A DNA stretch of 51,410 nt from Parcubacteria group bacterium (lineage in GTDB: Bacteria > Patescibacteriota > JABMPQ01): NCBI GenBank assembly GCA_013202585.1, contig JABMPQ010000039.1, positions 1 to 51,410 on the forward strand, written 5' to 3'. The notes under the pieces are model-generated. The model searched no databases. It saw only the letters and a list, made by a program, of their open reading frames with translations, and was not told the origin of the DNA. The translations under genes were made by a program, and so were the position numbers. This document shows positions 9,688 through 19,800 of the stretch, in pieces; the first letter of the stretch is position 1, and every line of letters begins with the position of its first letter.

Positions 9688-10950
9688 ATGGGAATTTTTG
9701 ATAAAATAATTCGGCGGGAGAAGGTAGGGCATCACGCCTTAGCTTTAGACATTGGTACCGAAGTGGTAAAAGCTTTAATATTCGAAATAGACGCTGCTGA
9801 AGGCAAAGGAAAGGTGGTCGGAGTAGGTCGTCGACAGCAACGATTGGGCGATATGCAAGCGGGAGGAGTAACTGACATTGAGGGAGTGGTGCGTACTTGC
9901 GAAAAAGCACTAGAAGAAGCGGCTGAAGAAACTAAAGTGCGACCTGATCAAATCATTCTGGGTATTGCGGGTGAGTTGGTCAAGGGTACCACCACCACAG
10001 TGCATTATGAGCGCCTAAAGCCAAAGTCGAAGATTGACCTATCTGAATTGAAAAATATTATCCACAAGGTGCAATGGAAAGCCTTTGATAAAGTACGCAA
10101 ACAGCTTTCTTGGGAAACCGGACACAACGAGATGGATGTTCGTCTTATCAACGCGGCCATTGTTGATGTGAAAATCGATGGCTACAAAATTACTAACCCC
10201 CTTGGCTTTCAAGGTAAGGACGTTTCAATTTCTATTTTTGATGCCTATGCTCCTCTAGTTCATCTCGGAGCACTACAAACTATTGCTACTGAGCTAGATA
10301 TGGATCTACTTTCGATTGCGGCTGAGCCCTATGCTGTAGCGCGTTGTGTTGGTTCTGAAGACTCAGTCGAATTCAATGCTGTCTTTATGGACGTTGGCGG
10401 CGGTACGACTGATATTGCGGTAGTGCGAAACGGGGGATTAGAAGGAACTAAGATGTTTGCTTTAGGCGGACGAGCTTTTACCAAACGAGTAGCGAATGAG
10501 CTAGGCATCAGTTTCACCGAAGCGGAAAAGGTAAAAATCGATTATTCTAAAGGATCTTTAACAACGCAAAAAACACGCCAGGTAAAAAATATTTTGGACG
10601 CTGATTGTAAAGTCTGGTTATCGGGAGTAGAACTGGCTCTAAGTGAGTTTTCTAACATAGATCTTTTGCCAGCTCGTATTTTACTTTGTGGTGGAGGCAG
10701 TGTTTTGCCGGGGATCAAGTCTTCCCTATTATCCGAAACCTGGACGAAAAATTTGCCCTTTGCTAAGCCGCCTCGAGTTTCTTTTATCCAACCTAAAGAT
10801 GTGGCTAATATTGTTGATGAAACTGGCAAGTTGATTAATCAACAGGACATTACGCCAATGGCTTTGGCAAATTTAGCCATCGATTTAGCTGGCGAAGAAG
10901 ATATCTTGCATCGGGCTCTACGCAAAGTAGTAAGGATAATGCAGACCTAA
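9688..10950 (+). CDS. FtsA/PilM-like actin-fold ATPase
   Basis: ALALDIGTEVVKALIFE, FMDVGGGTTDIAVVRNGGLEGTKMFALGGRAFTKRVA, LLCGGGSVLPGI. Confidence 0.8.
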   Translation: MGIFDKIIRREKVGHHALALDIGTEVVKALIFEIDAAEGKGKVVGVGRRQQRLGDMQAGGVTDIEGVVRTCEKALEEAAEETKVRPDQIILGIAGELVKGTTTTVHYERLKPKSKIDLSELKNIIHKVQWKAFDKVRKQLSWETGHNEMDVRLINAAIVDVKIDGYKITNPLGFQGKDVSISIFDAYAPLVHLGALQTIATELDMDLLSIAAEPYAVARCVGSEDSVEFNAVFMDVGGGTTDIAVVRNGGLEGTKMFALGGRAFTKRVANELGISFTEAEKVKIDYSKGSLTTQKTRQVKNILDADCKVWLSGVELALSEFSNIDLLPARILLCGGGSVLPGIKSSLLSETWTKNLPFAKPPRVSFIQPKDVANIVDETGKLINQQDITPMALANLAIDLAGEEDILHRALRKVVRIMQT

Positions 10951-10957
10951 ATTCAAT

Positions 10958-12790
10958 ATGAACGATAAAGTATATTTAGAGACAGACGAAGAAATAACTT
11001 CGGCGATAGATAAAGTTGCCAGTGCTACCAGTAGCACTGTTTATGTTTTAGTACCGCGGCGAGCTTCGATTGTCCAAAGTATTGTTAATTTAAAACTACT
11101 ACAACGACAAGCTAGTCTTTTAAAGAAAAAAGTAATTTTGGTGACAACTGACGCGGCGGGTCGAGGTTTAGCTCGTAAGGCCGGCTTGGCTACTCAAACC
11201 AAGCTTTCTAACTGGACGAAAAAAGATAAGGCGAAAGAAGGAGAGCCAGTTTTATCACCAGGGGCAATTGAAGAAGATGATACTGATGTTGAGCAAGAAG
11301 ACTTCCTCGAAAACAACGAAGATATTATTGCTGAACCGGTTGACGATGACACTTCCCAAAAAATCGAACTAGGTGGTTTTCGTGGTTTAAGTCGGAAAAT
11401 CAAGCAGCCAATCAAGGAGTCTCCCCCGCCCGAAATAACCAAAGAACCTTCTGCTTGGAGTAAAATATTAGCTGTTACCAAGCAAGAAAAAGAATCTCAG
11501 CGTTCAGTCGCTAAGAAAAAATCGCCAGAACCAGAGGCTATTAAACCAGAAAAATCTCACCCCATTTCGCCTAAAAAATCTAAAAAAAGTCGTTCGGGAA
11601 AAGTATTTTTGCTGCCCTCTCTGAGTATTAAGTCATTCTCCCTCTTTTTTATTACTAGTCTGGTAGTTTTAGGGGTCGTTTTTTTCCTGGTGCTACCCAA
11701 AGCCGAAATCTCACTGGTTTCCAAAACTGAGCCTTTTTCTACTTCTTTTGACCTGGTAGTCAGTCAAAATATTTCCAGTATTGACAGTGACAAAACAATA
11801 ATCCCGGGAACATTAGTATCAGCCGAAAGCAAGAGTGATAAAAAAAAGTTTGCCGCCACTGGTGAAAAAGAAGTAGGTGATAAAGCTCGTGGTCAAGTAA
11901 CTTTTTATAATAGTTTCTCTTCCGAATCACAGTCCTTGCCCGCCGCAACCCAAATTATGACTAATGGATTGATTTTTGTGACTTTGCAGGATGTGGTAGT
12001 ACCTGGGGCGCAGGTAGAAGGAGGAGAAGCCATTTCCGGACAAGTTAAGGTACGGGTAGAAGCAGAAACACCTGGCGATAATTACAATATCGGTGCCTCC
12101 CGTTTTGTTATCACTAGTCTACCTAAAAGTAAACAAAGTGATATTTATGGTAAAAGCACAGCTCAATTCACTGGTGGTTCATCGCAAAAAGTAAAAGTAG
12201 CTTCGATTGAAGATTTGGATCATGCCCGTGACGCTTTATTTGTCGAAGCAGTTGATGAAGCCATTAAAGAGTTGGAAGAAGGATGGGATAGTGATAAGAT
12301 GTTAGTTCGAGATTTATTGGAGAAGGAAATTGTCGAAACAGAATCAAGTGTTGAAGCTGAGACGGAAGGGGATGACTTTGAAATGAAGGTGACTGTTAAA
12401 GTCTCTGGTTTTGCTTTCCAGAAAGATGACCTGGCCCAATTACTGTCAGGAAAATTTGATCAGTTGTTACCATCGGAAAAATATGTTGTCGATCAGAGCG
12501 TGGCCGAAGGTATCGCTTTCGAGAGGATCGAGCAGGATTTTGGAAAAGAGGAAGCTCTGACTACTAAAGTAGTGGTGAATAAAGAAGTGGCTTGGCAGGT
12601 AAATGAGCAAAAAATAAAAAGAGATATTAAAGGTAAAAGTGAACAAGAAGCTAAAGATTATATTTTGAATGATTCCAACATAATAAGTGTGGAAATTTCC
12701 TTCTGGCCGTTTTGGGTTAATAAGGTGCCAAAAACAGAGAAAAAAATTGAAATTATGCTTGACAAGGACAGAATTGTTGATAGTATGTAA
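10958..12790 (+). CDS. membrane-anchored protein, possibly with a baseplate J-like segment
   Basis: Cytoplasmic N-terminal domain, single TM (SFSLFFITSLVVLGVVFFLVLPKAEI), beta-rich extracellular part (ARGQVTFYNSFSSESQSLPAATQI...GDNYNIGA). Confidence 0.55.
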   Translation: MNDKVYLETDEEITSAIDKVASATSSTVYVLVPRRASIVQSIVNLKLLQRQASLLKKKVILVTTDAAGRGLARKAGLATQTKLSNWTKKDKAKEGEPVLSPGAIEEDDTDVEQEDFLENNEDIIAEPVDDDTSQKIELGGFRGLSRKIKQPIKESPPPEITKEPSAWSKILAVTKQEKESQRSVAKKKSPEPEAIKPEKSHPISPKKSKKSRSGKVFLLPSLSIKSFSLFFITSLVVLGVVFFLVLPKAEISLVSKTEPFSTSFDLVVSQNISSIDSDKTIIPGTLVSAESKSDKKKFAATGEKEVGDKARGQVTFYNSFSSESQSLPAATQIMTNGLIFVTLQDVVVPGAQVEGGEAISGQVKVRVEAETPGDNYNIGASRFVITSLPKSKQSDIYGKSTAQFTGGSSQKVKVASIEDLDHARDALFVEAVDEAIKELEEGWDSDKMLVRDLLEKEIVETESSVEAETEGDDFEMKVTVKVSGFAFQKDDLAQLLSGKFDQLLPSEKYVVDQSVAEGIAFERIEQDFGKEEALTTKVVVNKEVAWQVNEQKIKRDIKGKSEQEAKDYILNDSNIISVEISFWPFWVNKVPKTEKKIEIMLDKDRIVDSM

Positions 12791-12855
12791 AGCAGTCGAT
12801 AAATAGTTCAATTGAAATCGTTTAAAGGGTTTTTTAATTACCTTTACCTTTTTTT

Positions 12856-13152
12856 ATGGCAAAACGTCGCTTCCGAAAAAGAAAGAAAGACAATAAAAAG
12901 AATAAGTCAGTAGTGGTGGAAGAACCGGTCCAGAAGCCGGCTCGGAAGAATGTTATTGAAGTAGAAGGAATAGTGTTAGAAACGCTACCGGATGCGAAGT
13001 TCAAGATTAAGCTTGATAATGGCCAAGAGGTGTTAGGACATGTCTCGGGGAAAATGCGGATGTATTTAATCAAGGTTTTACCAGGTGATAGGGTAATAAT
13101 GGAAATGACCCCTTATGATTTAACTAAGGGGAGAATAACTAAAAGATGCTAG
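12856..13152 (+). CDS. infA: translation initiation factor IF-1 with basic N-terminal extension
   Basis: [65 protein letters not shown]. Confidence 0.95.
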   Translation: MAKRRFRKRKKDNKKNKSVVVEEPVQKPARKNVIEVEGIVLETLPDAKFKIKLDNGQEVLGHVSGKMRMYLIKVLPGDRVIMEMTPYDLTKGRITKRC

Positions 13153-13153
13153 T

Positions 13154-13267
13154 ATGAAAGTACGAACTTCGGTAAAAAAAATTTGTGATAAGTGTCGGGT
13201 TGTTCGTCGCAAAGGGACGGTATATGTAGTTTGCGATAATCCTCGGCATAAGCAGAGGCAAGGTTAA
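13154..13267 (+). CDS. rpmJ: 50S ribosomal protein L36
   Basis: My translation (not in the ORF track): [37 protein letters not shown], 37 aa, between infA and rpsM. Confidence 0.96.
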   Translation: MKVRTSVKKICDKCRVVRRKGTVYVVCDNPRHKQRQG

Positions 13268-13316
13268 TTGTCTAATATCTGCGATCTATTGTCTAATATC
13301 TGAAATCTAATAATAT

Positions 13317-13706
13317 ATGGCGAGAATTGCTGGGGTTAACATTCCCCTAGATAAAAAAATAGAAGTGGCTCTGACCTACATTTATGGTATTGGTCAATCT
13401 TTAAGTAAAGAGATAATTACCAAGGCAGACGTTGATCCGGAGAAAAAAGTTAAAGAACTGTCCGAACCAGAAATAAATGATTTGCGAAAGTCAATTGAGA
13501 GCAATTACAAGGTAGAAGGAGAATTGCGACGAGTTATTTTATTGAACATTAAGCGTCTGAAAGAAATAAATTGTTATCGGGGTGGACGACACGTTAAAGG
13601 TTTACCGTCTAGGGGACAAAGAACCAAAACTAATTCTCGTACTGTTCGGGGCAATGTTAGGAAAACAGCTGGTAGTGGGCGTAAGCAGTCAGCCCAAAAG
13701 ACCTAG
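13317..13706 (+). CDS. rpsM: 30S ribosomal protein S13
   Basis: MARIAGVNIPLDKKIEVALTYIYGIG...GLPSRGQRTKTNSRTVRG. Confidence 0.98.
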   Translation: MARIAGVNIPLDKKIEVALTYIYGIGQSLSKEIITKADVDPEKKVKELSEPEINDLRKSIESNYKVEGELRRVILLNIKRLKEINCYRGGRHVKGLPSRGQRTKTNSRTVRGNVRKTAGSGRKQSAQKT

Positions 13707-13721
13707 TTAATAATAATATTT

Positions 13722-14249
13722 ATGGCCGAAAAAGCCGATAAAAAAGAAGAAAAATCACCAGTGAAGTCTACTGATGATAAAAATAAAGCTAAGACTCAGT
13801 CCCAGTCAAAGACTAAGGCTAAGCCGGAAAAGGCGGCTAAAGCTGAGACGGAGACCCAAGTTAAAGCTAAAAAGAGTCCTGCCCGGAAGAGTCAGATGAG
13901 AAAGTTGACTCGGGGTAAGGTTTTTATCAAATCAACTTATAATAATACGGTTGTTACCGTCACAGATTTACAAGGAAATGCGGTGGCCTGGCAAAGTGCG
14001 GGTTCTCTCGGGTTTAAGGGGGCGAAGAAATCTACTCCCTATGCAGCTACCCAGGTAGTTAAACAAGTGATTGATAAAGTAAAGGACACTGGCCTCAGCG
14101 ATGTTGACGTATTTGTTAGAGGAATCGGTGGCGGACGAGAATCGGCAGTGAGAGCTTTACATAATTATGGGTTGGTAGTTAATTCTATTAAGGACGTCAC
14201 TCCCGTACCACACAATGGCTGTCGTCCTAAGAAAGTGCGTCGCGTTTAA
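13722..14249 (+). CDS. rpsK: 30S ribosomal protein S11 with about 60 aa Lys-rich N-terminal extension
   Basis: GKVFIKSTYNNTVVTVTD...DVTPVPHNGCRPKKVRRV. Confidence 0.98.
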   Translation: MAEKADKKEEKSPVKSTDDKNKAKTQSQSKTKAKPEKAAKAETETQVKAKKSPARKSQMRKLTRGKVFIKSTYNNTVVTVTDLQGNAVAWQSAGSLGFKGAKKSTPYAATQVVKQVIDKVKDTGLSDVDVFVRGIGGGRESAVRALHNYGLVVNSIKDVTPVPHNGCRPKKVRRV

Positions 14250-14270
14250 TTATTTACCAGACAGAACAAT

Positions 14271-14903
14271 ATGGCCAGAAATTTAGATCCTAAATGTAAA
14301 CGGTGTCGGCGAGAGGGCGAGAAACTCTTCTTGAAAGGGGAACGTTGTTTTACGCAAAAATGTGCGGTAGTAAAACGAAATTATCCCCCCGGACAAGCTG
14401 GTCCAAACCAGACGAGGAATAAAGTGTCTGAGTTTGGCATACAGTTACGAGAGAAACAGAAAGCCAAGAAATTATATGGCATATTAGAGAAGCCATTACG
14501 CAATTATTTTCGCGAGGCAAACAAGCAAAAGGGAGCTACTGGCGAAACTTTGATTCGTCTTTTGGAAATGCGACTCGACAATGCTGTTTTTCGTTTATCT
14601 TTTGCCAAATCGCGTTCGTTAGCGAGGCAGATGGTATCGCACGGTCATATTTTAGTAAATAGCAAGAGAGTTTCGATTCCTTCCTATCAAGTAAAGGTTG
14701 GTGATGTGGTTGAGGTAGGAGAAGGCGCTAGAAAAAAGAAGGGATTTGCCAATTTAGTTGAAGAGATTAGTAAAGAAGAGATCCCCAAATGGCTCGAAAT
14801 TGATTCTAAGGGGGCTAAGGGGACGGTAATACGTGAGCCCGTGACTGATGACATTGGCCATAAAATAAATACTAGTATCATTGTGGAGTATTATTCTCGC
14901 TAA
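14271..14903 (+). CDS. rpsD: 30S ribosomal protein S4
   Basis: MARNLDPKCKRCRREGEKLFLKGERC...RLDNAVFRLSFAKSRSLARQMVSHGHILVNSKRV. Confidence 0.98.
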   Translation: MARNLDPKCKRCRREGEKLFLKGERCFTQKCAVVKRNYPPGQAGPNQTRNKVSEFGIQLREKQKAKKLYGILEKPLRNYFREANKQKGATGETLIRLLEMRLDNAVFRLSFAKSRSLARQMVSHGHILVNSKRVSIPSYQVKVGDVVEVGEGARKKKGFANLVEEISKEEIPKWLEIDSKGAKGTVIREPVTDDIGHKINTSIIVEYYSR

Positions 14904-14979
14904 TTGTTCTAATTAGATCATATATATTTACAATTCTGCAGCTAGTTGCTGCAATAACTCAATTAAGAAGAAAAACACT

Positions 14980-15936
14980 ATGCAAGAAATCACTTTACCC
15001 AGCAAAATAAAGCTAGAAGAGAAAGGCGATAATGAAGCAGCCGTTATTGTTGAGCCTTGCTATCCGGGCTATGGTACCACACTGGGCAACGCTATGCGCC
15101 GAGTATTATTGTCATCGTTACCAGGAGCGGCGGTATCAGCCGTTAAGATTAAAGGAGTCGACCACGAATTTTCTACCATCGAAAATATCAAGGAAGACGT
15201 AGTCGAAATTATCATGAATCTGAAGTCTCTACGCTTAGCATTGTTTACAGAAGAACCAATAAAATTAAAATTAGTAGGTAAGGGTTCTAAGGAGATGAAA
15301 GCAGGTGATATTGAAACTTCCGCTGACGTAAAGATTGCCAATCCTGACCTAGTAATTGCTACTGGTACTCATAAGAGCGTCGAACTAGAAATGGAAATTA
15401 CAGTTGAGAAAGGAAGAGGCTATGTGCCCACTGAACAAAAAAGCGCCAAAGATCTAGATGTCGGGACAATACTAGTGGATTCTATTTTTACCCCGGTACT
15501 AAAAATCGGTTACGAAGTAGAAAATATCCGATTAGGAAAACGAACTGACTATGACAAATTGGTTATAGATATAAAAACTGATGGTACTGTAGCCCCTCTA
15601 GACGCTTTTAATGATGCCGCCAAAATATTGGTAGACCAATTCACTTTTTTGGCTAGTCCCGAAGAAGCTATCAAAAAGGGCGAAGAGGCTGAAAAGCAGG
15701 AACTAGAGGAGAAGCAGGCCAAAGAAAAAGGAGATGAGGGGACAGGAACACCAATCCAGGAACTCAATTTTTCTACCCGGACTTTTAATGCTCTCAGTAA
15801 AGCTAAAATCAGAACTATTGATGATCTAGCCCAAAAGACCGAGAAAGATTTATTGTCACTGGATGGCTTGGGACAAACGGCTTTAGACGAAATCAAACGG
15901 GCTCTCAAAAAGATTGATTTAACTCTACCAGAATAA
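14980..15936 (+). CDS. rpoA: DNA-directed RNA polymerase subunit alpha
   Basis: VEPCYPGYGTTLGNAMRRVLLSSLPGAAV and C-terminal alpha-CTD (ELNFSTRTFNALSKAKIRTIDDLA). Confidence 0.98.
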   Translation: MQEITLPSKIKLEEKGDNEAAVIVEPCYPGYGTTLGNAMRRVLLSSLPGAAVSAVKIKGVDHEFSTIENIKEDVVEIIMNLKSLRLALFTEEPIKLKLVGKGSKEMKAGDIETSADVKIANPDLVIATGTHKSVELEMEITVEKGRGYVPTEQKSAKDLDVGTILVDSIFTPVLKIGYEVENIRLGKRTDYDKLVIDIKTDGTVAPLDAFNDAAKILVDQFTFLASPEEAIKKGEEAEKQELEEKQAKEKGDEGTGTPIQELNFSTRTFNALSKAKIRTIDDLAQKTEKDLLSLDGLGQTALDEIKRALKKIDLTLPE

Positions 15937-15939
15937 AAG

Positions 15940-16296
15940 ATGCGACACCGGAAAAATAAGCGAAAAATTAAAGGGAAGGCTACTACTGGCCGAGAAAATC
16001 TAGTGTATCGTAATCTAGCGGCTTCTTTGCTTGTTAATGAAAAAGTAAAGACTACAACTAAGAAAGCTCGCTTAGTTCAACCTTTAGTAGAAAAAATTAT
16101 TACTATTAGTCGCCAGAGTGATTTGAGTACTAAGCGACGTTTACACAATATGCTTAGGAGTAAAGAGGCGGAAAAGAAGGTACTGACTGAATTGGGTAAA
16201 AAGTATAAGGACAGAAAAGGTGGCTATACCAGAATACTTAAGCTTGGTTGTCGTCAAGGTGATGGAGCCGAGGTGGTGCAAATCGAATTAGTATAG
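15940..16296 (+). CDS. rplQ: 50S ribosomal protein L17
   Basis: MRHRKNKRKIKGKATTGRENLVYRNLAASLLVNEKVKTTTKKARLV. Confidence 0.97.
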   Translation: MRHRKNKRKIKGKATTGRENLVYRNLAASLLVNEKVKTTTKKARLVQPLVEKIITISRQSDLSTKRRLHNMLRSKEAEKKVLTELGKKYKDRKGGYTRILKLGCRQGDGAEVVQIELV

Positions 16297-16319
16297 TGAT
16301 TACAATCTGATACTTTATT

Positions 16320-16745
16320 ATGAAAAAATCCCCAGCAAAAAATAAGCAGCAGTCCGAGGAAGGCAATTGGTACTTGATTGATGCCAAGCAAGCCTCTTTG
16401 GGTAGAATGGCTACTCAGATTTCGGGGTACTTAACTGGAAAAAATCGACCTGATTATTCACCTCATGAAGACAAAGGAGGCTACGTGGTAATTATTAATG
16501 CTGATAGGTTAAATATTTCGGCTAAGAAATCGGCTGGCAAGCTGTATCATCATTATTCTGGCTATCCAGGCGGGTTAAAGACAAAGAGCTTGGCGGAAAA
16601 GTTAGAGCAGCACGGATCAACTTGGGTAGTGCGAGAGGCGGTACGGGGAATGTTGCCTAAGAATAGATTACGCAAAGGTCGTTTGGCCAGATTAAAAGTT
16701 TACGGTGGCACTGAACATCCTCACCAAGATAAGATAAAAAAGTAA
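16320..16745 (+). CDS. rplM: 50S ribosomal protein L13
   Basis: WYLIDAKQASLGRMATQISGYLTGKNRPDYSPHEDKGGYVVIINADRL. Confidence 0.97.
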   Translation: MKKSPAKNKQQSEEGNWYLIDAKQASLGRMATQISGYLTGKNRPDYSPHEDKGGYVVIINADRLNISAKKSAGKLYHHYSGYPGGLKTKSLAEKLEQHGSTWVVREAVRGMLPKNRLRKGRLARLKVYGGTEHPHQDKIKK

Positions 16746-16751
16746 TAATTT

Positions 16752-17249
16752 ATGAGTACGAAAGAAACTAAAAAAACAGTAGCTAAAGCTAAAGTTGATA
16801 AAAAGGTAGCTGTTGAGGCCAAGAAAGATGACAAGACAGAGGTGAAAAATTTACCTACTGGTCGTTACATCTATGCAACTGGGCGACGCAAAGAAGCAAC
16901 CGCGCGAGTGCGTCTATATCAAAAAGGCAAAGGAAATATTACTGTTAATGATAAGGATTACAAAAAATACTTTCCGACAACAGAGCTGCAGTATTTAGTA
17001 CGACAACCATTAGTATTAACAGGCAAAACTGATGATTTTGATATTACGGTCAAAGTGAATGGCGGTGGGGTACGTGGTCAAGCGGAAGCGATTCGCCATG
17101 GATTGGCGCGGACTTTGGAGACAGTTGAGCCAGAGTTGAGAACACCCCTGAAGCAAGCCGGATTTTTAAAGAGAGATCCTCGCATGAAAGAACGAAAAAA
17201 GCCAGGTCTGAAGAAAGCGCGACGGGCGCCGCAGTGGCAGAAGCGGTAG
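16752..17249 (+). CDS. rpsI: 30S ribosomal protein S9 with about 37 aa basic N-terminal extension
   Basis: [36 protein letters not shown]...[20 protein letters not shown]. Confidence 0.97.
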   Translation: MSTKETKKTVAKAKVDKKVAVEAKKDDKTEVKNLPTGRYIYATGRRKEATARVRLYQKGKGNITVNDKDYKKYFPTTELQYLVRQPLVLTGKTDDFDITVKVNGGGVRGQAEAIRHGLARTLETVEPELRTPLKQAGFLKRDPRMKERKKPGLKKARRAPQWQKR

Positions 17250-17269
17250 AGAATTTACCATTATATTTT

Positions 17270-17297
17270 AAAAGCCCTCACTAGAAGGGCTTTTATA
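17270..17297. terminator. bidirectional terminator between convergent genes
   Basis: AAAAGCCCT (17270-17278) / AGGGCTTTT (17286-17294) between rpsI (+) and the PEGA-domain gene (-). Confidence 0.75.
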
Positions 17298-17309
17298 TTT
17301 CACTAAAAA

Positions 17310-18707
17310 TTAATAGATCTCTTTCTCGACAATCGTACCTGATTTCCCCTCTTTATCCCGGTAATAAATCTTTTGCCCCTTCTTATCGGTAAATACTTGC
17401 TGGTAACGGTCAGCTAGAAAATCCGTCACTAGTTCAGTCCCATTGGCTTGGTCGCGACTATCTAGCTCTTTGATATATAACTTATTATTGGTAGCAAAAA
17501 TGATATGTTCTTCGTCGGGATACCAAGTGGCCAAATCTATTTTAGTGCTATAGCGAGTAAGTAAGTTGGTTTTGTTAAGATTATATTGCGAATGGGCAGC
17601 GGCCGATTCATCGTCCTCCGTGGCTTTGTAAAACCAAATCTCATTTTCGGTGTGAAAAACTAGCCCCTCGTCTTTTTTTGTCCAAGTAAAATTAAGTACC
17701 CCGTCTTTTAACTTGCTAAATTCTCCTTCATTTATCAAGAAAAGCGATTTGTTATCGGCTAAGAGAGCCAACTTGTTATTAGGAGAAACCTTGAGGATAT
17801 AACTATTACCGGGCAGTTGAGAAATTTCCGTGGGCTGACTTTCCTGCTCAATTTTATTTTTAGTGATATTACAAATAGTGAGGCCGTTTTCGTCCGGCTT
17901 TTGCTTTAAGTAAAATATGCTGCGTGGTCTGACTTCATAGTCGACCACGTTCTGGGCAATGACAGTGGGCTCGGTTGACATAGAAATATTGGCACTAACC
18001 AACTTACCTTGCTGGAGATAATAAACAAAGTCGGAGTCTTGAGTATCCCAACTAAGTTTTTCTAGATCAGATCCTGGAATAGCTTTTGACTCAGCTGATT
18101 TTTCGGCGTCGACAATAAAATATTGACTACTGGAGTTAAAAAGGACTTTACGGCTATCTGGCGACCATTCCAGGTTAGAAATGGAGCCCTGCTTTGTTGC
18201 TTGCTCTGACGGGAATAACTTTTTTTGCTCCGCACTATCAATATCAGCTAACCACAGTTCCGATCCCACTTCTCCCGGGGCAACATAAGCTATTTTTTTA
18301 TAATCGGGTGCTAGTACGAAGTTAGTTATCGCCGATTTTTGGGCAACAATCTTGGCTGGCGGATCAAGGAGAAATATCCGGGCGTGACTTACCCAGGTAA
18401 CTAGCTTCGATTCGACCGTTAAATTTTTCTCCCAAGTGGTGTAGTCGTCTTTAGTAAGCTTGATATTATACGTATCAGGAAAGACGCTAGATTGCTTGTA
18501 GGGAGTTTTATCGGTTACTAGTTGATCATTGATATAAACATTAACGTCTTCCGGTGTTGACTCAATAATAACCATCCCAATTTTCTTAAGGGATTTGTCG
18601 CTGAAATTGTAACGATAGCCGCTGGTATACAAAATTGCCAAAGGAGCCATCATGAGGAAGATGGCTATCGCAAAAACAAAAAATACTCTTCGTTTCCAAC
18701 GTTTCAT
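17310..18707 (-). CDS. PEGA-domain protein with beta-propeller-like C-terminal region
   Basis: N-terminal TM; IIESTPEDVNVYINDQLVTDKTPYKQSSVFPDTYNIKLTKDDYTTWEKNLTVES (PEGA); TolB/WD-like repeats such as LEWSPDSRKVLFNS. Confidence 0.75.
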   Translation of the reverse strand: MKRWKRRVFFVFAIAIFLMMAPLAILYTSGYRYNFSDKSLKKIGMVIIESTPEDVNVYINDQLVTDKTPYKQSSVFPDTYNIKLTKDDYTTWEKNLTVESKLVTWVSHARIFLLDPPAKIVAQKSAITNFVLAPDYKKIAYVAPGEVGSELWLADIDSAEQKKLFPSEQATKQGSISNLEWSPDSRKVLFNSSSQYFIVDAEKSAESKAIPGSDLEKLSWDTQDSDFVYYLQQGKLVSANISMSTEPTVIAQNVVDYEVRPRSIFYLKQKPDENGLTICNITKNKIEQESQPTEISQLPGNSYILKVSPNNKLALLADNKSLFLINEGEFSKLKDGVLNFTWTKKDEGLVFHTENEIWFYKATEDDESAAAHSQYNLNKTNLLTRYSTKIDLATWYPDEEHIIFATNNKLYIKELDSRDQANGTELVTDFLADRYQQVFTDKKGQKIYYRDKEGKSGTIVEKEIY

Positions 18708-19012
18708 TGGATGTGTTAACTTAGCTATAAAGTAGCAGTGTAGTCGATATTTGTCAAAGCCTGCGGGGAACCACAGGAGTCAAGAATAGAAACACCCTTT
18801 GACCCCGCTCACCTCGGCTTGTGTCTGCTGGCAACGCTAAAGCGTAGTTTTTGTGGGCTGGCGAGAGCGCAGCGGGTGGACAAACTCGGAACAGACGAGA
18901 ACACTAAAATAAAAATTGCAGAATTGTTTTTTTCTTCAATGTTTCAATAATCGTGGGTTTCAACGACTGTAAGAAAAAACCATGTTCGGAGACATGGCTT
19001 ACTAAAGGGCGA

Positions 19013-19630
19013 TTACATTACTCTTCTTCCTTCTCGGATTCCCCGAAGTGCTGCTGTAATGGCGTCACGAAGTTGGGATTTCAACGCCACTTGCACCAAA
19101 AGGCCTTCAACCTCAGCTATCGTGGTAAGCTTTGCCGCAATATTCTTATCGGGGTGGTTAACCACAACAACCACCAATGAATTTCCCTTCCGGCGGCAGG
19201 GCAGCACGAGGTGTTCCCAGCAGAAATCGCTTGTGAAAAGACTAAAAACCCCATGCTCAATTTCGACTGTGGCTGGATCAACTATTTCGTAACCATGCTG
19301 TCGAGCTGCCCATTCCGCCTCTTTTGTCTCTCTGGCCGGTGGATCCATGCGCAGAACAGAAAAGATAAGGCGGCAAAGGTCTCCAATGGTAACAGAGTCT
19401 GCTCCTTTCCCAGCTTCACCAAACACACCCATAAACATGGAGAGAGGCATATCCTCCGCTATGTTATAGCCATAGTCCATTATTACCTCTAGGCCCAACT
19501 CTATGCAATCACCACACATGTAAACATTCGGGCCGGCAACCATCTGCGTGACTTCCTTCTGGTCCTTCCCACAAAAGGAGCACTTTGCTTGACGTCTAGC
19601 GCTTCGGGGTGAGTCGACTGACTCTTCCAT
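19013..19630 (-). CDS. ClpX-type C4 zinc finger protein with C-terminal MshEN/T2SSE-N-like domain
   Basis: [30 protein letters not shown] matches the ClpX zinc finger; [78 protein letters not shown] has the GspE/PilB N-domain pattern. Strong SD (AGGGAGGATAT) before ATG. Confidence 0.65.
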   Translation of the reverse strand: MEESVDSPRSARRQAKCSFCGKDQKEVTQMVAGPNVYMCGDCIELGLEVIMDYGYNIAEDMPLSMFMGVFGEAGKGADSVTIGDLCRLIFSVLRMDPPARETKEAEWAARQHGYEIVDPATVEIEHGVFSLFTSDFCWEHLVLPCRRKGNSLVVVVVNHPDKNIAAKLTTIAEVEGLLVQVALKSQLRDAITAALRGIREGRRVM

Positions 19631-19800
19631 GATCCATATCCTCCCTTTCAGGTAGTTGGCTTGCGTTTTTTAATTAAGGTACGTAGTTTTCGTCAACTTC
19701 TTTAAATATTATGTGTAACTGGTGTGCTTGTCAATAGTGGGGTTTTCGATTGCCAAGTAGCTATTTTTGGCTATAATGATGTAGTAAGTTAATTTAACAT

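Noticed and set aside
18804-18876. Mobile palindromic element (CCCGCT...AGCGGG) downstream of the ClpX-zinc-finger gene
   Set aside because: Pairing is weak and interrupted; not distinguishable from chance structure without other copies.
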